From Acidimicrobiaceae bacterium (GTDB lineage Bacteria > Actinomycetota > Acidimicrobiia > Acidimicrobiales > RAAP-2): a stretch of DNA of 50,078 nucleotides. The translations under genes were made by a program, and so were the position numbers. The stretch spans positions 25,231 to 75,308 of the forward strand of contig PKWY01000042.1 in NCBI GenBank assembly GCA_003132205.1, written 5' to 3'. This document shows, piece by piece, positions 8,073-16,167 of the stretch. Below the pieces are notes generated by a model, which was not told where the DNA came from, searched no databases, and saw only the letters and a list, made by a program, of their open reading frames with translations. Position 1 is the first letter of the stretch; each line of letters begins with the position of its first letter.

Positions 8073-9344
8073 GTGAATCTCATTCAGGCGCTGGTTCCAG
8101 CGGATTTCCGTAGGGCGACAGACGCGCCACTGCGGCGCTTCTACACCTGCACCTTCATGGCCTGCGTCGGGATGGGTCTCACCCTTTCTCTCTACGTCGT
8201 CTACCTACACAACGTCCGCGGCTTCTCGACGAACTTCTCCACGCTGCTGCTCGGTGCATCGGCGGTCGCCGGACTCGCGTCGAGCCCGCTCTGGGGATCA
8301 TTGACTGATCACCTGGGACCGATGCGCGTAGCACTGACCGCCTATTCCTTCGACGCCGTGGCGCTGGTGGTGTGGGCTTACGCGCACACGAAGTCAGTGG
8401 CGATCTTCGCCGCGATCCTCTTGGCGATATTCGGAGGTGCCGGTTGGGGTCCGAGCAGCACGATGCTCAGTCGTCTCGTTCACGAAGACCAGCGCCAGCG
8501 TGCCTTCGGATTCAACTTCATGCTGGTGAACCTGGGGATTGGCTTTGGCGGACTGGTGTCGGCGTCAATCGTCGATCTGCACCACCCCGAGTCATTCACG
8601 GTTCTCTACTTGATCAACGCGGGCGTCACGCTCGTGGCCGCGGGTCTCTTCTGGACGCTGCGAGCGCACGGTGGTCCGATCACCGAGCACCACGAAGACC
8701 CGGTCAAGAGTGCCGAGGGCTGGCGCGAGGTCATCCATGATCGCCGCCTCGTGCAGTTCGTCCTGGCGTCGCTCGTTCTCATGATCGGTGGCTACGGCTC
8801 CCAGGAAGCGGGATTCAGTCTCTTCGTAGTCAACAACCTGAAGCTGCCCGTGCACGTCATCGGCATCATCTTCTTCTTCAACACGAGCACCATCGTGCTC
8901 GCCCAACTCTGGGTGCTCAACAAGATTGACGGCCGCAGTCGCACCCGCGTGATGGCGACGGCGGCTGGTCTCTGGTGCATCTTTTGGATCATCCTTGACG
9001 TCACCCTGACCCTGCCGGCGGTGCTCGCCGTCGCGTCGCTCTGCGTCGCAATGGTGGTCTTCGCAATCGGCGAGACGATGCTGTCACCAGTGGGCCCCGC
9101 ACTCGTCAACGAGATCGCCCCCGAGCACCTTCGGGGCCGCTACAACGCGGCGCAAGGTCTCACCTGGGGCCTATCGGGCAGCATCGCCCCCGCAATCACC
9201 GCGCTGTACTTCGACAATCACCTAGGAAACTGGTGGCCGCTCAGCACGGGACTCACCGCCCTCTGCGGAGGAATGCTGATGCTGAACCTGCGCCGTCATC
9301 TGAGCGACTCCGAGGACGGCCGGCGAGTCGCCACGTCCGCCTGA
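8073..9344 (+). CDS. MFS transporter
   Basis: A 423-residue polytopic protein with about 12 hydrophobic helices. The loop between helices 2 and 3 reads PLWGSLTDHLGPMRVAL, the MFS motif A. Helix 5 contains GFGGLVSASI, and the second half has its own weaker loop, VLNKIDGRSRTRVM. Members of this group are proton-coupled exporters or uptake carriers; no substrate signature is visible. The start is GTG (MNLIQALVPADF). It is convergent with the carboxyltransferase gene, 34 bases apart. Confidence 0.85.
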   Translation: MNLIQALVPADFRRATDAPLRRFYTCTFMACVGMGLTLSLYVVYLHNVRGFSTNFSTLLLGASAVAGLASSPLWGSLTDHLGPMRVALTAYSFDAVALVVWAYAHTKSVAIFAAILLAIFGGAGWGPSSTMLSRLVHEDQRQRAFGFNFMLVNLGIGFGGLVSASIVDLHHPESFTVLYLINAGVTLVAAGLFWTLRAHGGPITEHHEDPVKSAEGWREVIHDRRLVQFVLASLVLMIGGYGSQEAGFSLFVVNNLKLPVHVIGIIFFFNTSTIVLAQLWVLNKIDGRSRTRVMATAAGLWCIFWIILDVTLTLPAVLAVASLCVAMVVFAIGETMLSPVGPALVNEIAPEHLRGRYNAAQGLTWGLSGSIAPAITALYFDNHLGNWWPLSTGLTALCGGMLMLNLRRHLSDSEDGRRVATSA

Positions 9345-9378
9345 CGCAAGGAACCAGCCGGATGGGGAGAGGCAGCCT

Positions 9379-11220
9379 CTACTCTTGGATGATCTCGAAG
9401 GCCCGAAGCCCGCGAATCCTTTCCTGGCGGCGATTCCTCAGCCGTCGCTCGGAGAGCTCGGAGAGCTCGGCGTAGGACTTCAGAATTGCCCGATGAATGT
9501 TCTCCACCGTGACAAACGGATTGGGATCCTCGACAATGACCTCGTCGATGAGTCCCAGGCTCAACTGGTCCTGGGCCGTCGAGCGCATCGTGGCGAGCGT
9601 CATTCGGACCTGGTCGTGCGTGGGGGTTGGCGTCTTGTAAAGGATCGACGCGGCCGATCGGGGTTCGGCGACGTACGCCATGGCCTTCTGGAGCATCATC
9701 ACGTGATCAGCCATTGGCGTCGTCGCGAGCCCCCCGCCACTGCCGAGCGCGCCGGCGACGAGCGTGATCACCGGCTCGGAGTAGTCGATGCCCTTCAGGA
9801 TCGAGCGGGCGATCGCCCGTGATTGACCACGCCGTTCGCTTTCGAGAGTCGGCTTCGCCCCCAGGGTGTCGGTGATGAACAGGGCTGGCAAGTGCAGCCT
9901 CTCGCCCATCTCGAGCATCCTCTCCATGAAGGCGAAGTCCTCGGGAGCGGGGTTGGACGGACGCTTGACAATGGTGTCGCCGAGTCGCTGGTACGAAGGT
10001 TGGGTACCGACGATGACGAACGGCTGGGCGCCGATCTTGGCGAAGGCGCCAACGATCGCCGGGTACCTCTTGTAGTCGCCCTCTTGCACGTAGTTGTAGA
10101 CCGCGGTCGCCTCGGTGAAGGCGAAACGGGTGATGAACTCCAGATCGACGCGATTCGCGTCGGTCATTAGGTCCTGGTACTGCTCGACCAGTGCGTCGGA
10201 GTTCTCGAGTGCCGCTCCGGTGCGCGCGGGGGCCGCCATCAGAACCATGGGGTCCTTCTCCGTGTCGAATTGGGGACCGTGGATGCCGATCGATCCGAAA
10301 CTGAAGACGCGGCGCTGGCCGGTGACGCTCACGTTGCGTATCAGGGGCAGCGTTTCACGGGTGATCTCGTGATGCTTGTCGGGCAACTTCGTAGAAGTGA
10401 GGATCTCGCCGATGTAGGTGACCATCTCGCCGACGTCGGGAAGGACCACATCGATGTTCCGATCAAGAAGGTTCGCCTCGGCGCTCTGGGAGTCGACCGG
10501 AACGATGATGCCCTCGTACGCCTCGATCACCTTGGGGCCCGCAAAGCCGTAGTTCGTTCCCGACGTCGCGAGGATCAGGTCGGCGTTGGGCACGGCACTC
10601 GCCGAGACGCCGCCCCACACGTTGCCGAGCAGGACGGCGATCTGGGGCTGCTCGACCTTGTCCTTGAAGTTGCGCAGGGCTTCGACCATTCGCGTCATCT
10701 GCGTGAGTCCGGCGAAGTTCTCGTGCTGGCGCACGCCGCTCGAGACGTAGACGCTGATGAAGGGAAGCTTCTTCGCGATCGCGAGGTCCGCGGCGGCTTG
10801 GAACGTCTCGCCCGACACCACGCCGAGCGACCCGGCGAAGAAGTCCCAGTTCATTGAGTACATGATCACGGGGTGTCCGGCGAAGATGGCGGTGCCGTAA
10901 TTCGACGATTCGGACTTGCCCTTGCGGGTCTCGCGGCGCAGCTTGTCGGAGTAGGACTCGTCGCGCTCGTCGCCGTGTCCGCGGCGTACGAGTCCCACGA
11001 GGTCCTTCGCGATCCGCCAGCGGCCGTGGCTCGCTTTGAAGTGGACGAGGTCTTGAAGGATCTGGAGCTGCGAAGGACTGTTGATCTTTCGACGGTTGCG
11101 TAGGTGCGGTTCGACCTCTAGTTCGAAGACGGGTAGTCCTGCGGGAAAGCCTTCTCCGTAGAGTCTCGATTCGAAATCATCTTCGGGAGTGGACCCGCTT
11201 TGTTCGATGCGGTTTGCCAT
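9379..11220 (-). CDS. Fused carboxyltransferase, beta and alpha halves (acetyl-CoA carboxylase type)
   Basis: A 613-residue protein in which a beta-like (AccD) domain is followed by an alpha-like (AccA) domain. The beta half has MNWDFFAGSLGVVSGETF and then FISVYVSSGVRQHENF, the crotonase-fold oxyanion segments. The alpha half has PALFITDTLGAKPTLESERRGQ, then VAGALGSGGGLA, and AEPRSAASILYK near the end. Carboxyltransferases move CO2 from biotin to acetyl-CoA or propionyl-CoA. The first 115 residues contain no Cys, so the zinc ribbon of bacterial AccD is absent. The ATG at 11220 (MANRIEQ) is chosen over an upstream TTG. No biotin carboxylase or carrier gene is next to it, so its partner is elsewhere. 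Substrate is uncertain. Confidence 0.75.
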   Translation of the reverse strand: MANRIEQSGSTPEDDFESRLYGEGFPAGLPVFELEVEPHLRNRRKINSPSQLQILQDLVHFKASHGRWRIAKDLVGLVRRGHGDERDESYSDKLRRETRKGKSESSNYGTAIFAGHPVIMYSMNWDFFAGSLGVVSGETFQAAADLAIAKKLPFISVYVSSGVRQHENFAGLTQMTRMVEALRNFKDKVEQPQIAVLLGNVWGGVSASAVPNADLILATSGTNYGFAGPKVIEAYEGIIVPVDSQSAEANLLDRNIDVVLPDVGEMVTYIGEILTSTKLPDKHHEITRETLPLIRNVSVTGQRRVFSFGSIGIHGPQFDTEKDPMVLMAAPARTGAALENSDALVEQYQDLMTDANRVDLEFITRFAFTEATAVYNYVQEGDYKRYPAIVGAFAKIGAQPFVIVGTQPSYQRLGDTIVKRPSNPAPEDFAFMERMLEMGERLHLPALFITDTLGAKPTLESERRGQSRAIARSILKGIDYSEPVITLVAGALGSGGGLATTPMADHVMMLQKAMAYVAEPRSAASILYKTPTPTHDQVRMTLATMRSTAQDQLSLGLIDEVIVEDPNPFVTVENIHRAILKSYAELSELSERRLRNRRQERIRGLRAFEIIQE

Positions 11221-11483
11221 GAACAACCATTATGGCACCTTCGATTTGAGCCCCTCGGACATCGCCAAGCGTCAGTGCAACACTTGAGTATCGAAAGCGC
11301 CAATTCACTGTCCTTACTCTTCAGTAGCGGTCTCCCGACAGTCATGCTTCGGAATCGTCGAGCCGCAAGAGGACCGTGCACGGTTCGAACGCTGCGACAA
11401 GATCAGCAATCGACTATTCCCCGCGGCCAAGGTCACAGCCATCGAGGAGTTCGCCAGCGTCGCCAACTGGGGGACTCACTTCA

Positions 11484-12830
11484 CTACAGCCCGGACGGGT
11501 ATGTCTCGGGAGGCTCGCCCTCATCCCAAAGCCGGGTCATCTCGAGAGGCTCGAGGGCCCGCGTGTGATCGAGGTGGATCACGACGTCGAACTGGCGAGC
11601 CAGGTCCGCCTGGAAGTAGTGACTCTGCAGCTCGGTCTCCGGACGGTAGATGACGCCGATCGCGCGCTCGAGCAGCGAACTGGCGAACGCGTCGTCGTTG
11701 GCGAGATCACGCATTGGTAACCAGTACTGGGGCAGGGCGACGTCGTGCAGCATCGACTCGTAACTGTCGTGCCGCGCGGGCCGGACGCGCTTTCGCTCCG
11801 CGGGCCCGCCCCAATCCGTGGCCGCCGTGACCCGTCCGGCGTACGTGCTGAATCCGATGAGCAACGCGTCGTCGCCGTAGCGCTCGCGCACCAGCTGACC
11901 GATATTGAGCTCGCCGCGGTAGCCCATCGACGTCGCTCGAGCATCGCCGACGTGCGAGTTGTGAGCCCAGACGACAACCTTGGTCGGCGCTGATTGAAGA
12001 TCGAAATGCTTGACGAGCGCGTCGAGCGTGCTCGCCATGTGGCTGTCACGAAGATTCCATGAGGAGATGTTCGCCCGATACATCTGGCGGTAGTACTCCT
12101 CGGCGTCGTGGATGAGTTGAGCATTTTGCTCGGCGTAGAACTGCTCGTCTTCCGCGACGAGACCGTCACGACCCACGTACGCCGCTGATCGCTCGCGCAT
12201 CTCGAGGAGCTGAGTGACGACCGCATCCTCGCAGGGGTCCGCGACGCCGGTGGCGAGTGCGTAGCCGTACGCCTGCCCGTCGGCCTCCACATGATCGAAG
12301 CACGAGTAGCGCTGGCGCGCCCTACGAGCCTGCTCGGGATCGACGCGCTCCAGGTAGTGGACAACCGCCTCGATGGACGCGCGCAAGCTGTAGAGGTCGA
12401 GACCGTGGAAACGGGCCTTGGTCGCCGAAGTCGCCTGTGCGTCGTTGCGGGCGCGAAGCCACTGCACGAACGCCAGCACGTCTCGGTTGCGCCACATCCA
12501 GGTCGGAAACCTTCGAAAGCCCCCGAGCGCTGCGTCGGCGTCTTGATCATCCGAGAGCCCCATCACGTACTGGTTCACCCGGTTGGCGTCGGGCCAGTCA
12601 CCCTCGACCGCCACCACGTTGAACCCGCGCTCGTCGATGAGACGGCGGGTGATGCGGGCGCGCTCGCGATAGAACTCGTGGGTACCGTGGGACGCTTCTC
12701 CGATCAGAACAAAACGGCGATCACCGACCAGGTCCAAGAGGCTGTCGTAGTCCTCCGCGACCCCGGTCACCGGACGCGCGAGCCGCGCCAGCGTCTTGAC
12801 GGCCTGCTCGTTCATCGTGCGCGTTGCCAT
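11484..12830 (-). CDS. Erythromycin esterase family protein
   Basis: A 448-residue protein of the EreA/EreB-like superfamily. The conserved N-terminal block reads LIGEASHGTHEFYRERARIT, with the catalytic-type Glu/His pair. VVAVEGDWPDANRVNQYV follows, and VVWAHNSHVGDARATSMG in the second half carries the other conserved His residues. Some members open macrolide lactones, but most chromosomal ones have unknown substrates, so resistance should not be assumed. It is transcribed alone; 117 bases separate it from the siroheme gene downstream, which itself starts further right. About 257 bases without a gene precede the carboxyltransferase start on the other side. Confidence 0.85.
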   Translation of the reverse strand: MATRTMNEQAVKTLARLARPVTGVAEDYDSLLDLVGDRRFVLIGEASHGTHEFYRERARITRRLIDERGFNVVAVEGDWPDANRVNQYVMGLSDDQDADAALGGFRRFPTWMWRNRDVLAFVQWLRARNDAQATSATKARFHGLDLYSLRASIEAVVHYLERVDPEQARRARQRYSCFDHVEADGQAYGYALATGVADPCEDAVVTQLLEMRERSAAYVGRDGLVAEDEQFYAEQNAQLIHDAEEYYRQMYRANISSWNLRDSHMASTLDALVKHFDLQSAPTKVVVWAHNSHVGDARATSMGYRGELNIGQLVRERYGDDALLIGFSTYAGRVTAATDWGGPAERKRVRPARHDSYESMLHDVALPQYWLPMRDLANDDAFASSLLERAIGVIYRPETELQSHYFQADLARQFDVVIHLDHTRALEPLEMTRLWDEGEPPETYPSGL

Positions 12831-12947
12831 GTCACCAACATCGCTCCAGACGGTGCACGCAGCCAGAGTCGAATGTCACATCGCTGGGCGCCGGTGGGTC
12901 CACCGGTGCACGGGTCCCGACCGCCATGCGCCTATTGGGAGGGCCTT

Positions 12948-13496
12948 TTAGAGCTCGTTCGTGAGTTCGTTGACCCTGGCCATCCATTCGCGGTCCTCGG
13001 TGCTTTCGCCCGCCGCGTGGATCGCCGAGCGCTCGGCGCGCAGTTGGCGGGCCACACTCGACAAGTTCTTCGGCAGCGCCTTTGCCGCAGTGTTGCGAAC
13101 CCACTGCGCCAGCGCCGGTGACGCGCCGCTCGTTGATACCGAGACGACCACGTCGCCGTCACGGTGCACTGCTGTGAAATGGAAGTCCGACCGGCCAAGA
13201 TCATCGACCACGTTGAGAAGCACGTTGCGCTCGGTGGCCTCCTTCGCGATCTGATCGTTCACCGCCGGGTCTCCGGTCGCCGCGACGACGAGCAACGCCC
13301 CCGCCAGATCGCCGGGCACGTATCGACGCACGAGGAGGGTTTCGACCCCCTCGGGCACCGGAGCGAGTATCTCCTCGGCGATCACGGTGACGCGCGCGCC
13401 TGATTCGAGCAGTTGGGCGGTCTTGCGAGCCCCCACCCCGCCCGCTCCGATGACCACGACCGATCGATTCGAGAGGTCGACGACGAGTGGGAACAT
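12948..13496 (-). CDS. Precorrin-2 dehydrogenase / sirohydrochlorin ferrochelatase (siroheme synthase N-terminal type)
   Basis: This 182-residue protein makes siroheme from precorrin-2 by NAD-dependent oxidation and iron insertion. It starts MFPLVVDLSNRSVVVIGAGGVG, with the GxGxxG dinucleotide site. DVVVSVSTSGASPALAQWVR is the conserved Met8/CysG central block. An in-frame reading further upstream exists but is only antisense-like sequence over cobA. I chose the ATG at 13496 because it overlaps the cobA stop as TGATG. In many bacteria this domain is fused to CobA as CysG; here the two are separate adjacent genes. It is last in the sulfite reductase-cobA-siroheme operon and supplies the reductase's cofactor. 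Confidence 0.88.
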   Translation of the reverse strand: MFPLVVDLSNRSVVVIGAGGVGARKTAQLLESGARVTVIAEEILAPVPEGVETLLVRRYVPGDLAGALLVVAATGDPAVNDQIAKEATERNVLLNVVDDLGRSDFHFTAVHRDGDVVVSVSTSGASPALAQWVRNTAAKALPKNLSSVARQLRAERSAIHAAGESTEDREWMARVNELTNEL

Positions 13497-14233
13497 CACG
13501 AGCTCAAGGCGAACGGGGAGGCGAACCTGGCGACGCGACCGAGTTCGAGGTCCGCGACGGCACCGATGACGATGACCGCCGGCGACTTCACGTCCAGCCC
13601 CGCCAGTTCCTGCAGAGTGCCTCGAACGGTCCGTTGCTGATCCGTTGACGCCCACTCCACGACCGCCACCGGAGTCTCCGCGCAGAGTCCGCCTTCGAGT
13701 AGTTCGCTCGCGATGATGGCGCGACGCTGCACACCCATCAGCACCACCAGAGTGAGATCCGGATTCGCGAGGGCGCCGAAGTCCAACGTAGAACCCTGCA
13801 CGGTGCTCCCGGTCACGATCGTGACGCCGTGGGACAGTCCGCGATGCGTGACCGGTATCCCGGCCAGCAAAGGTCCGGCGAACGCCGAGGTGATGCCGGG
13901 AACGATCTCGACGTCCAGTCCGGCGTCGCTCAAGACCTCGGCCTCTTCCCCGCCGCGACCGAAGACAAACGGGTCGCCGCCCTTCAATCGAACGACGCGT
14001 GCGTACTCTCCACCGAGCGACACCAGCAGTTCGTTGATCTGCGCCTGCGAATGCGAGAGACCCGGAACCTTGCCCACGTCGAATCTTCGGGCGGAGCAGT
14101 TGATGAGGTCCAGGACTTCTTTGGAGATGAGTCGATCGTGCACGACGACGTCCGCCGTCGCGAGCAGTTGCGCTGCCCTGATCGTCAACAGATCGGCATC
14201 ACCGGGACCGGCCCCTACGAGATAGACCGTCAC
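13496..14233 (-). CDS. cobA: Uroporphyrinogen-III C-methyltransferase
   Basis: SUMT methylates uroporphyrinogen III twice with S-adenosylmethionine to give precorrin-2, the branch point to siroheme and cobalamin. The protein starts MTVYLVGAGPGDADLLT, the canonical N-terminus. VVHDRLIS, VVRLKGGDPFVFGRGGEE and VPGITSAFAGPLLAGIPVTHR are the other standard motifs. I chose the GTG at 14233, since it overlaps the upstream sulfite reductase stop as GTGA and places the glycine motif at residue 7; a longer reading adds 21 uncharacteristic residues. It has 245 residues, normal for the family. Context (sulfite reductase before, ferrochelatase after) shows it serves siroheme. Confidence 0.93.
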   Translation of the reverse strand: MTVYLVGAGPGDADLLTIRAAQLLATADVVVHDRLISKEVLDLINCSARRFDVGKVPGLSHSQAQINELLVSLGGEYARVVRLKGGDPFVFGRGGEEAEVLSDAGLDVEIVPGITSAFAGPLLAGIPVTHRGLSHGVTIVTGSTVQGSTLDFGALANPDLTLVVLMGVQRRAIIASELLEGGLCAETPVAVVEWASTDQQRTVRGTLQELAGLDVKSPAVIVIGAVADLELGRVARFASPFALSS

Positions 14234-15897
14234 GGGGACACCACGCGCGTGTAGAAGTCTCCGAACGACTCGTCCTCGAGTCCCTCGGCCTTCCACCTCT
14301 CGAGGACGGGTCGCAGCACTTCGGGCAAGTCATCCAGCTTGACCTTCTCCTGATAGAGCGAGGCCAGGCGGTCACCGCGCGGACCCCCGCCGAGAAAGAC
14401 GTCATACGTGTTCTTGGTGCGACCCACGATACCGATCTCGGCCACCGCCGGACGCGCGCAACCGTTCGGGCACCCCGTCATGCGAAGCTGCAGACGTCGC
14501 TTGGCGAGCCCGTTCGCGTCGAGTTCGCCTTGAACCAACGAGACAACGTCGGGGAGGCGTCGTTCGGCTTCGGCCAGCGCTTGGCTGCACGTGGGCAACG
14601 CCGGGCACGCGAGCGCCGACCGCTCGACATTCCCCAGCTCCTCGACGCCTCGCACGCCGTGCACCGAGAGGATCCTCTCGACGACGCCACGATCTTCGGG
14701 GCTGATCGAGGAGATAAGTATGTCCTGCTGGGCGGTGATCAGGAAGTCGACCCGCAGCGTCTGGGCGATCTCGCGCAGCGCGCTGCGCAGTCCCTTGCCG
14801 TCCGGTCCGTCGCCCACGCGCCCCGCGCCCACCCGGATGCCGAGTTGCAAGGAACCGTCGTTGAGCTCGCGCCAGCCCAGGTGATCATCGGCCTCGCCCA
14901 GATCCAGGGCCAGTGGCGCACGGAGTTCCTGTCCCAATCGCTCCTCGATCTCCCGGCGGAACTGCTCGAATCCGGCGTCGGCGGCGATGTACTTCATGCG
15001 CGCTCGCCGACGATCTGTCCGGTCGCCGAGATCGCGGTAGGTGGAGAGCACCGCGCGAATGAGATCATCCAGTTCCGCGTAAGTGACAAAGGTCAGTGGA
15101 TCGGCCAGTCGGGCAAAGGTGTCGGGGTGGGCGTAGGAGCGGCCCAGCCCACCGGCGACGACGACGTTGAAGCCTTCGCCAAGTTCATCATGGGTGGCGG
15201 GAATGAGTCCGAGGTCCTGGGCGAAGACGTCGACGCAGTTTTCCCTCGGATTGGCGATCGCGATCTTGAACTTTCGTGGCAGATAGGTCTCTCCGTAGAA
15301 GGAGTGCTCGTTGTCGGGCTCGGACGTCGCGCTCTTCTCGCCGTTCACGAAGATCTCCCAGTGGGCGCGCGTCGCCGGCTTGAAGGTTCGCGCGATGTGG
15401 TCGGCCATGAGGACGAGCCGTGCGTTGTCTCCATTGGCCAGCAGGTCCGGGCACATCACCGTGTTCCTCACGACATCACCGCAGGCGCCGAATGACGTCA
15501 TCAGGTGGGCGTCGAGCTCGAAGGCCATGGGCCGCAATCCCGCCTTCAGCACCCCGTGAAACTGCACCGCCTGGCGCGTCGTCAGGCGAATCGTTCCGTC
15601 CGCGATGTCCTCGGCGATCTCGTCAAGCGCCAGCCACTGATCGGTGGATAGTCTTCCGCCGGGAATCGCGACGCGCACCATGAAGATGTACTCCAGGGTC
15701 TCGCGAGCGAGCGAGCGCTCGCGGCGCACGTCGCGATTGTCCTGGGCGTAGATGCCGTGGAACTTCAGCAGGTGCTCCGACGCACCCTCGATGCTGGGCT
15801 TGCTACTTGCAATCTCGCTCGACAGGTCTCCGCGAAGGAAATCACTCGATCGTTTGAACTCCTCTTCGACCGTGTGCGACGCCTCGATTTTCGTCAT
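14230..15897 (-). CDS. Assimilatory sulfite reductase (siroheme/[4Fe-4S] hemoprotein)
   Basis: This roughly 555-residue enzyme reduces sulfite to sulfide with six electrons. The family signature IRLTTRQAVQFHGVLK is near residue 105. The siroheme/cluster ligands are in CPALPTCSQAL and MTGCPNGCARP, giving the four Cys for the coupled [4Fe-4S]-siroheme centre. The length suits ferredoxin-linked or CysI-type subunits. No CysJ flavoprotein is adjacent, so ferredoxin is the likely donor. Nitrite reductases share the fold, but the RLTTRQ block and the divergent tauD-like gene favour sulfite. I chose ATG 15897, which is preceded by AAAAGGGGATCCCCG; an upstream ATG adds nine residues. cobA and the siroheme gene follow with overlapping codons. 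Confidence 0.85.
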   Translation of the reverse strand: MTKIEASHTVEEEFKRSSDFLRGDLSSEIASSKPSIEGASEHLLKFHGIYAQDNRDVRRERSLARETLEYIFMVRVAIPGGRLSTDQWLALDEIAEDIADGTIRLTTRQAVQFHGVLKAGLRPMAFELDAHLMTSFGACGDVVRNTVMCPDLLANGDNARLVLMADHIARTFKPATRAHWEIFVNGEKSATSEPDNEHSFYGETYLPRKFKIAIANPRENCVDVFAQDLGLIPATHDELGEGFNVVVAGGLGRSYAHPDTFARLADPLTFVTYAELDDLIRAVLSTYRDLGDRTDRRRARMKYIAADAGFEQFRREIEERLGQELRAPLALDLGEADDHLGWRELNDGSLQLGIRVGAGRVGDGPDGKGLRSALREIAQTLRVDFLITAQQDILISSISPEDRGVVERILSVHGVRGVEELGNVERSALACPALPTCSQALAEAERRLPDVVSLVQGELDANGLAKRRLQLRMTGCPNGCARPAVAEIGIVGRTKNTYDVFLGGGPRGDRLASLYQEKVKLDDLPEVLRPVLERWKAEGLEDESFGDFYTRVVSP

Positions 15898-15898
15898 C

Positions 15899-15908
15899 GG
15901 GGATCCCC
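15899..15908 (-). promoter_or_regulatory. Palindromic ribosome-binding site of the sulfite reductase gene
   Basis: The perfect palindrome GGGGATCCCC lies one base before the ATG and contains the Shine-Dalgarno AAGGGG. The same arrangement, AAGGGGATCCCC then C/G bases and ATGA, stands before the pyruvate dehydrogenase E1 alpha gene. Pairing of the arms would mask the ribosome site, but the loop would be too tight for a stable intramolecular hairpin, so any regulatory role is speculative. Confidence 0.35.
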
Positions 15909-16064
15909 TTTTCCAGATTCTCATTGAATTGCCTGAAACCCTATCGGATTAGTCATAATTAAAGTACTTACGAAATCCCAGGTTCTAAAGGTGTTTTCAG
16001 TTTCCGATCTGGGCTCGTTGCACTGGCAAAGGTGCGTTGATCCGGATTCGACTCAGTTCGATGT

Positions 16065-16104
16065 GGGAGTCGCGAAGAACTCCCGCGGCGTTCAAGACCG
16101 CCGC
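16065..16104. promoter_or_regulatory. Tandem 6-8-6 hairpins in the divergent region between sulfite reductase and tauD-like gene
   Basis: Two inverted repeats stand back to back with no gap. GGGAGT pairs with ACTCCC (16065-16070 with 16079-16084). GCGGCG pairs with CGCCGC (16085-16090 with 16099-16104). Both have 8-base loops. They sit about 170-210 bases upstream of the sulfite reductase start and about 65 bases upstream of the tauD-like start. No U-run follows on either strand, so they are not ordinary terminators. They could be leader RNA structure or protein sites. The rest of this 270-base gene-free region is AT-rich near 15945-15970 and 16115-16155, with TATAAT at about 16119, consistent with promoters on both sides. 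Confidence 0.4.
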
Positions 16105-16167
16105 GTCACCGTCCTTTCTATAATCAATAATTACGATTGATTTAGTTGTGATTAAGCGAGAGATGAC

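Noticed and set aside
11227..11483. Possible small gene in the 257-base gap beside the erythromycin-esterase-like gene
   Set aside because: No frame with a ribosome site or recognisable protein pattern; no RNA structure seen.
12886..12912. CCGGTGG/CCACCGG repeat as a terminator after the erythromycin-esterase-like gene
   Set aside because: The loop is too small in the best pairing, no U-run follows, and the orientation relative to both genes is wrong for a simple terminator.
14530..15495. A 321-codon rightward frame opposite sulfite reductase
   Set aside because: Composition is that of a shadow frame. The siroheme and cluster motifs are on the other strand.
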